A stretch of DNA of 14,827 bases. It comes from Candidatus Gastranaerophilales bacterium. GTDB taxonomy: Bacteria; Cyanobacteriota; Vampirovibrionia; Gastranaerophilales; Gastranaerophilaceae. The notes under the pieces are model-generated. The model had not been told where the DNA came from and did not search any database. It saw only the letters and a list, made by a program, of their open reading frames with translations. The stretch spans positions 12,595 to 27,421 of the forward strand of contig QAMI01000007.1 in the NCBI GenBank assembly GCA_003150395.1. The letters are read 5' to 3'. Each line of letters starts with the position of its first letter. Position 1 is the stretch's first letter. The translations under genes were made by a program, and so were the position numbers. Positions 14,553 through 14,827 of the stretch are shown here, one piece after another.

Positions 14553-14827
14553 ATGCCTGAAAGAAAAATATCACTAAAAGAAAGAGTTTTATTTATATTA
14601 AATAAATTATGTTTTTTAGCTTTTGGGGCTTTTGTCGCGGCGTTTGCGCTTGAGTGTTTCCTTGTACCGAACAATATTATTGACGGCGGAATTGTCGGAA
14701 TTTCTATGATTTTAAGCTATTTAACCAAATACAACCTTGGTTTGTTGATTCTTGTGTTGAATATTCCGTTTTTGTGTCTTGCTTTCACTAAAATGGGCAA
14801 GCATTTTGTTTTTCAGACGCTTTATGC
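14553..14827 (+). CDS. YitT-family membrane protein (3' end beyond window)
   Basis: Starts at an ATG 16 bases after the cdaA stop and is open to the right edge (91 codons). A charged start (PERKISLKERV) leads into a first membrane helix and then ALECFLVPNNIIDGGIVGIS, the hallmark stretch of the YitT family (often listed as DUF161/UPF0750), followed by a second helix (YNLGLLILVLNIPFLCLAF). The family's biochemical role is not established; full members run to about 280-300 residues with a C-terminal soluble domain, which lies outside this window. It probably shares a transcript with lysA and cdaA. A weak GAAAGA precedes the ATG. Confidence 0.88.
   Translation, partial: MPERKISLKERVLFILNKLCFLAFGAFVAAFALECFLVPNNIIDGGIVGISMILSYLTKYNLGLLILVLNIPFLCLAFTKMGKHFVFQTLY

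Overview
The window is AT-rich bacterial chromosome, densely coded on both strands, using the standard code with ATG/TTG starts and mostly AGGAG-type ribosome binding sites. The best guess at the source is a gut-associated, probably fermentative bacterium of the Vampirovibrionia/Gastranaerophilales (non-photosynthetic sister of Cyanobacteria). This rests on the low GC, on a pseudopilin with the N-terminus FTLAEVLITLGIIGIVAAMT (a type I remember as frequent in that group), and on a ManNAc salvage pair fitting a host-glycan diet. It is inference; Elusimicrobiota or another AT-rich gut lineage is not excluded. I see no prophage, transposase, CRISPR array, rRNA or tRNA.

Layout. 1-2750: the tail of an unknown gene, a small PHP-domain phosphoesterase (minus), a multi-pass membrane protein, a 71-aa zinc-ribbon protein and RNase PH. 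2726-3626: a self-contained unit with a near-consensus promoter, two tandem secreted coiled-coil proteins that look like diverged duplicates, and a hairpin terminator. 3695-6083: an acetolactate-synthase-type large subunit with no small subunit beside it, then a family 4 Fe-S uracil-DNA glycosylase on the minus strand. 6084-6371: a noncoding stretch with a perfect 19-bp inverted repeat. 6372-6948: an XRE-type regulator facing a 76-aa acidic protein. Between them lies a perfect consensus promoter whose -10 box is inside a 26-bp near-palindrome, an apparent self-controlled module. 6920-8248: an M16 zinc peptidase (minus).

8315-11147: a plus-strand run of ManNAc-6-P epimerase (nanE), ROK sugar kinase (nanK-like), a 72-aa unknown protein and a UbiA-family prenyltransferase. 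The last three are nearly contiguous or overlapping. 11140-12234: a type II/IV pseudopilin (minus) and a second small XRE regulator (plus), divergently arranged. 12305-14827: diaminopimelate decarboxylase (lysA), then with zero spacing a CdaA-type diadenylate cyclase, then the start of a YitT-family membrane protein cut by the window edge.

Functional links. NanE and the ROK kinase make a two-step route from ManNAc to GlcNAc-6-P. LysA makes lysine from meso-DAP, the same precursor used in peptidoglycan, and CdaA makes c-di-AMP, a regulator of osmotic and wall homeostasis in other bacteria. Their transcriptional coupling is therefore plausible but unproven. The least explained parts are the two secreted coiled-coil proteins, the XRE/76-aa module, and the 72-aa protein between the sugar kinase and the prenyltransferase.
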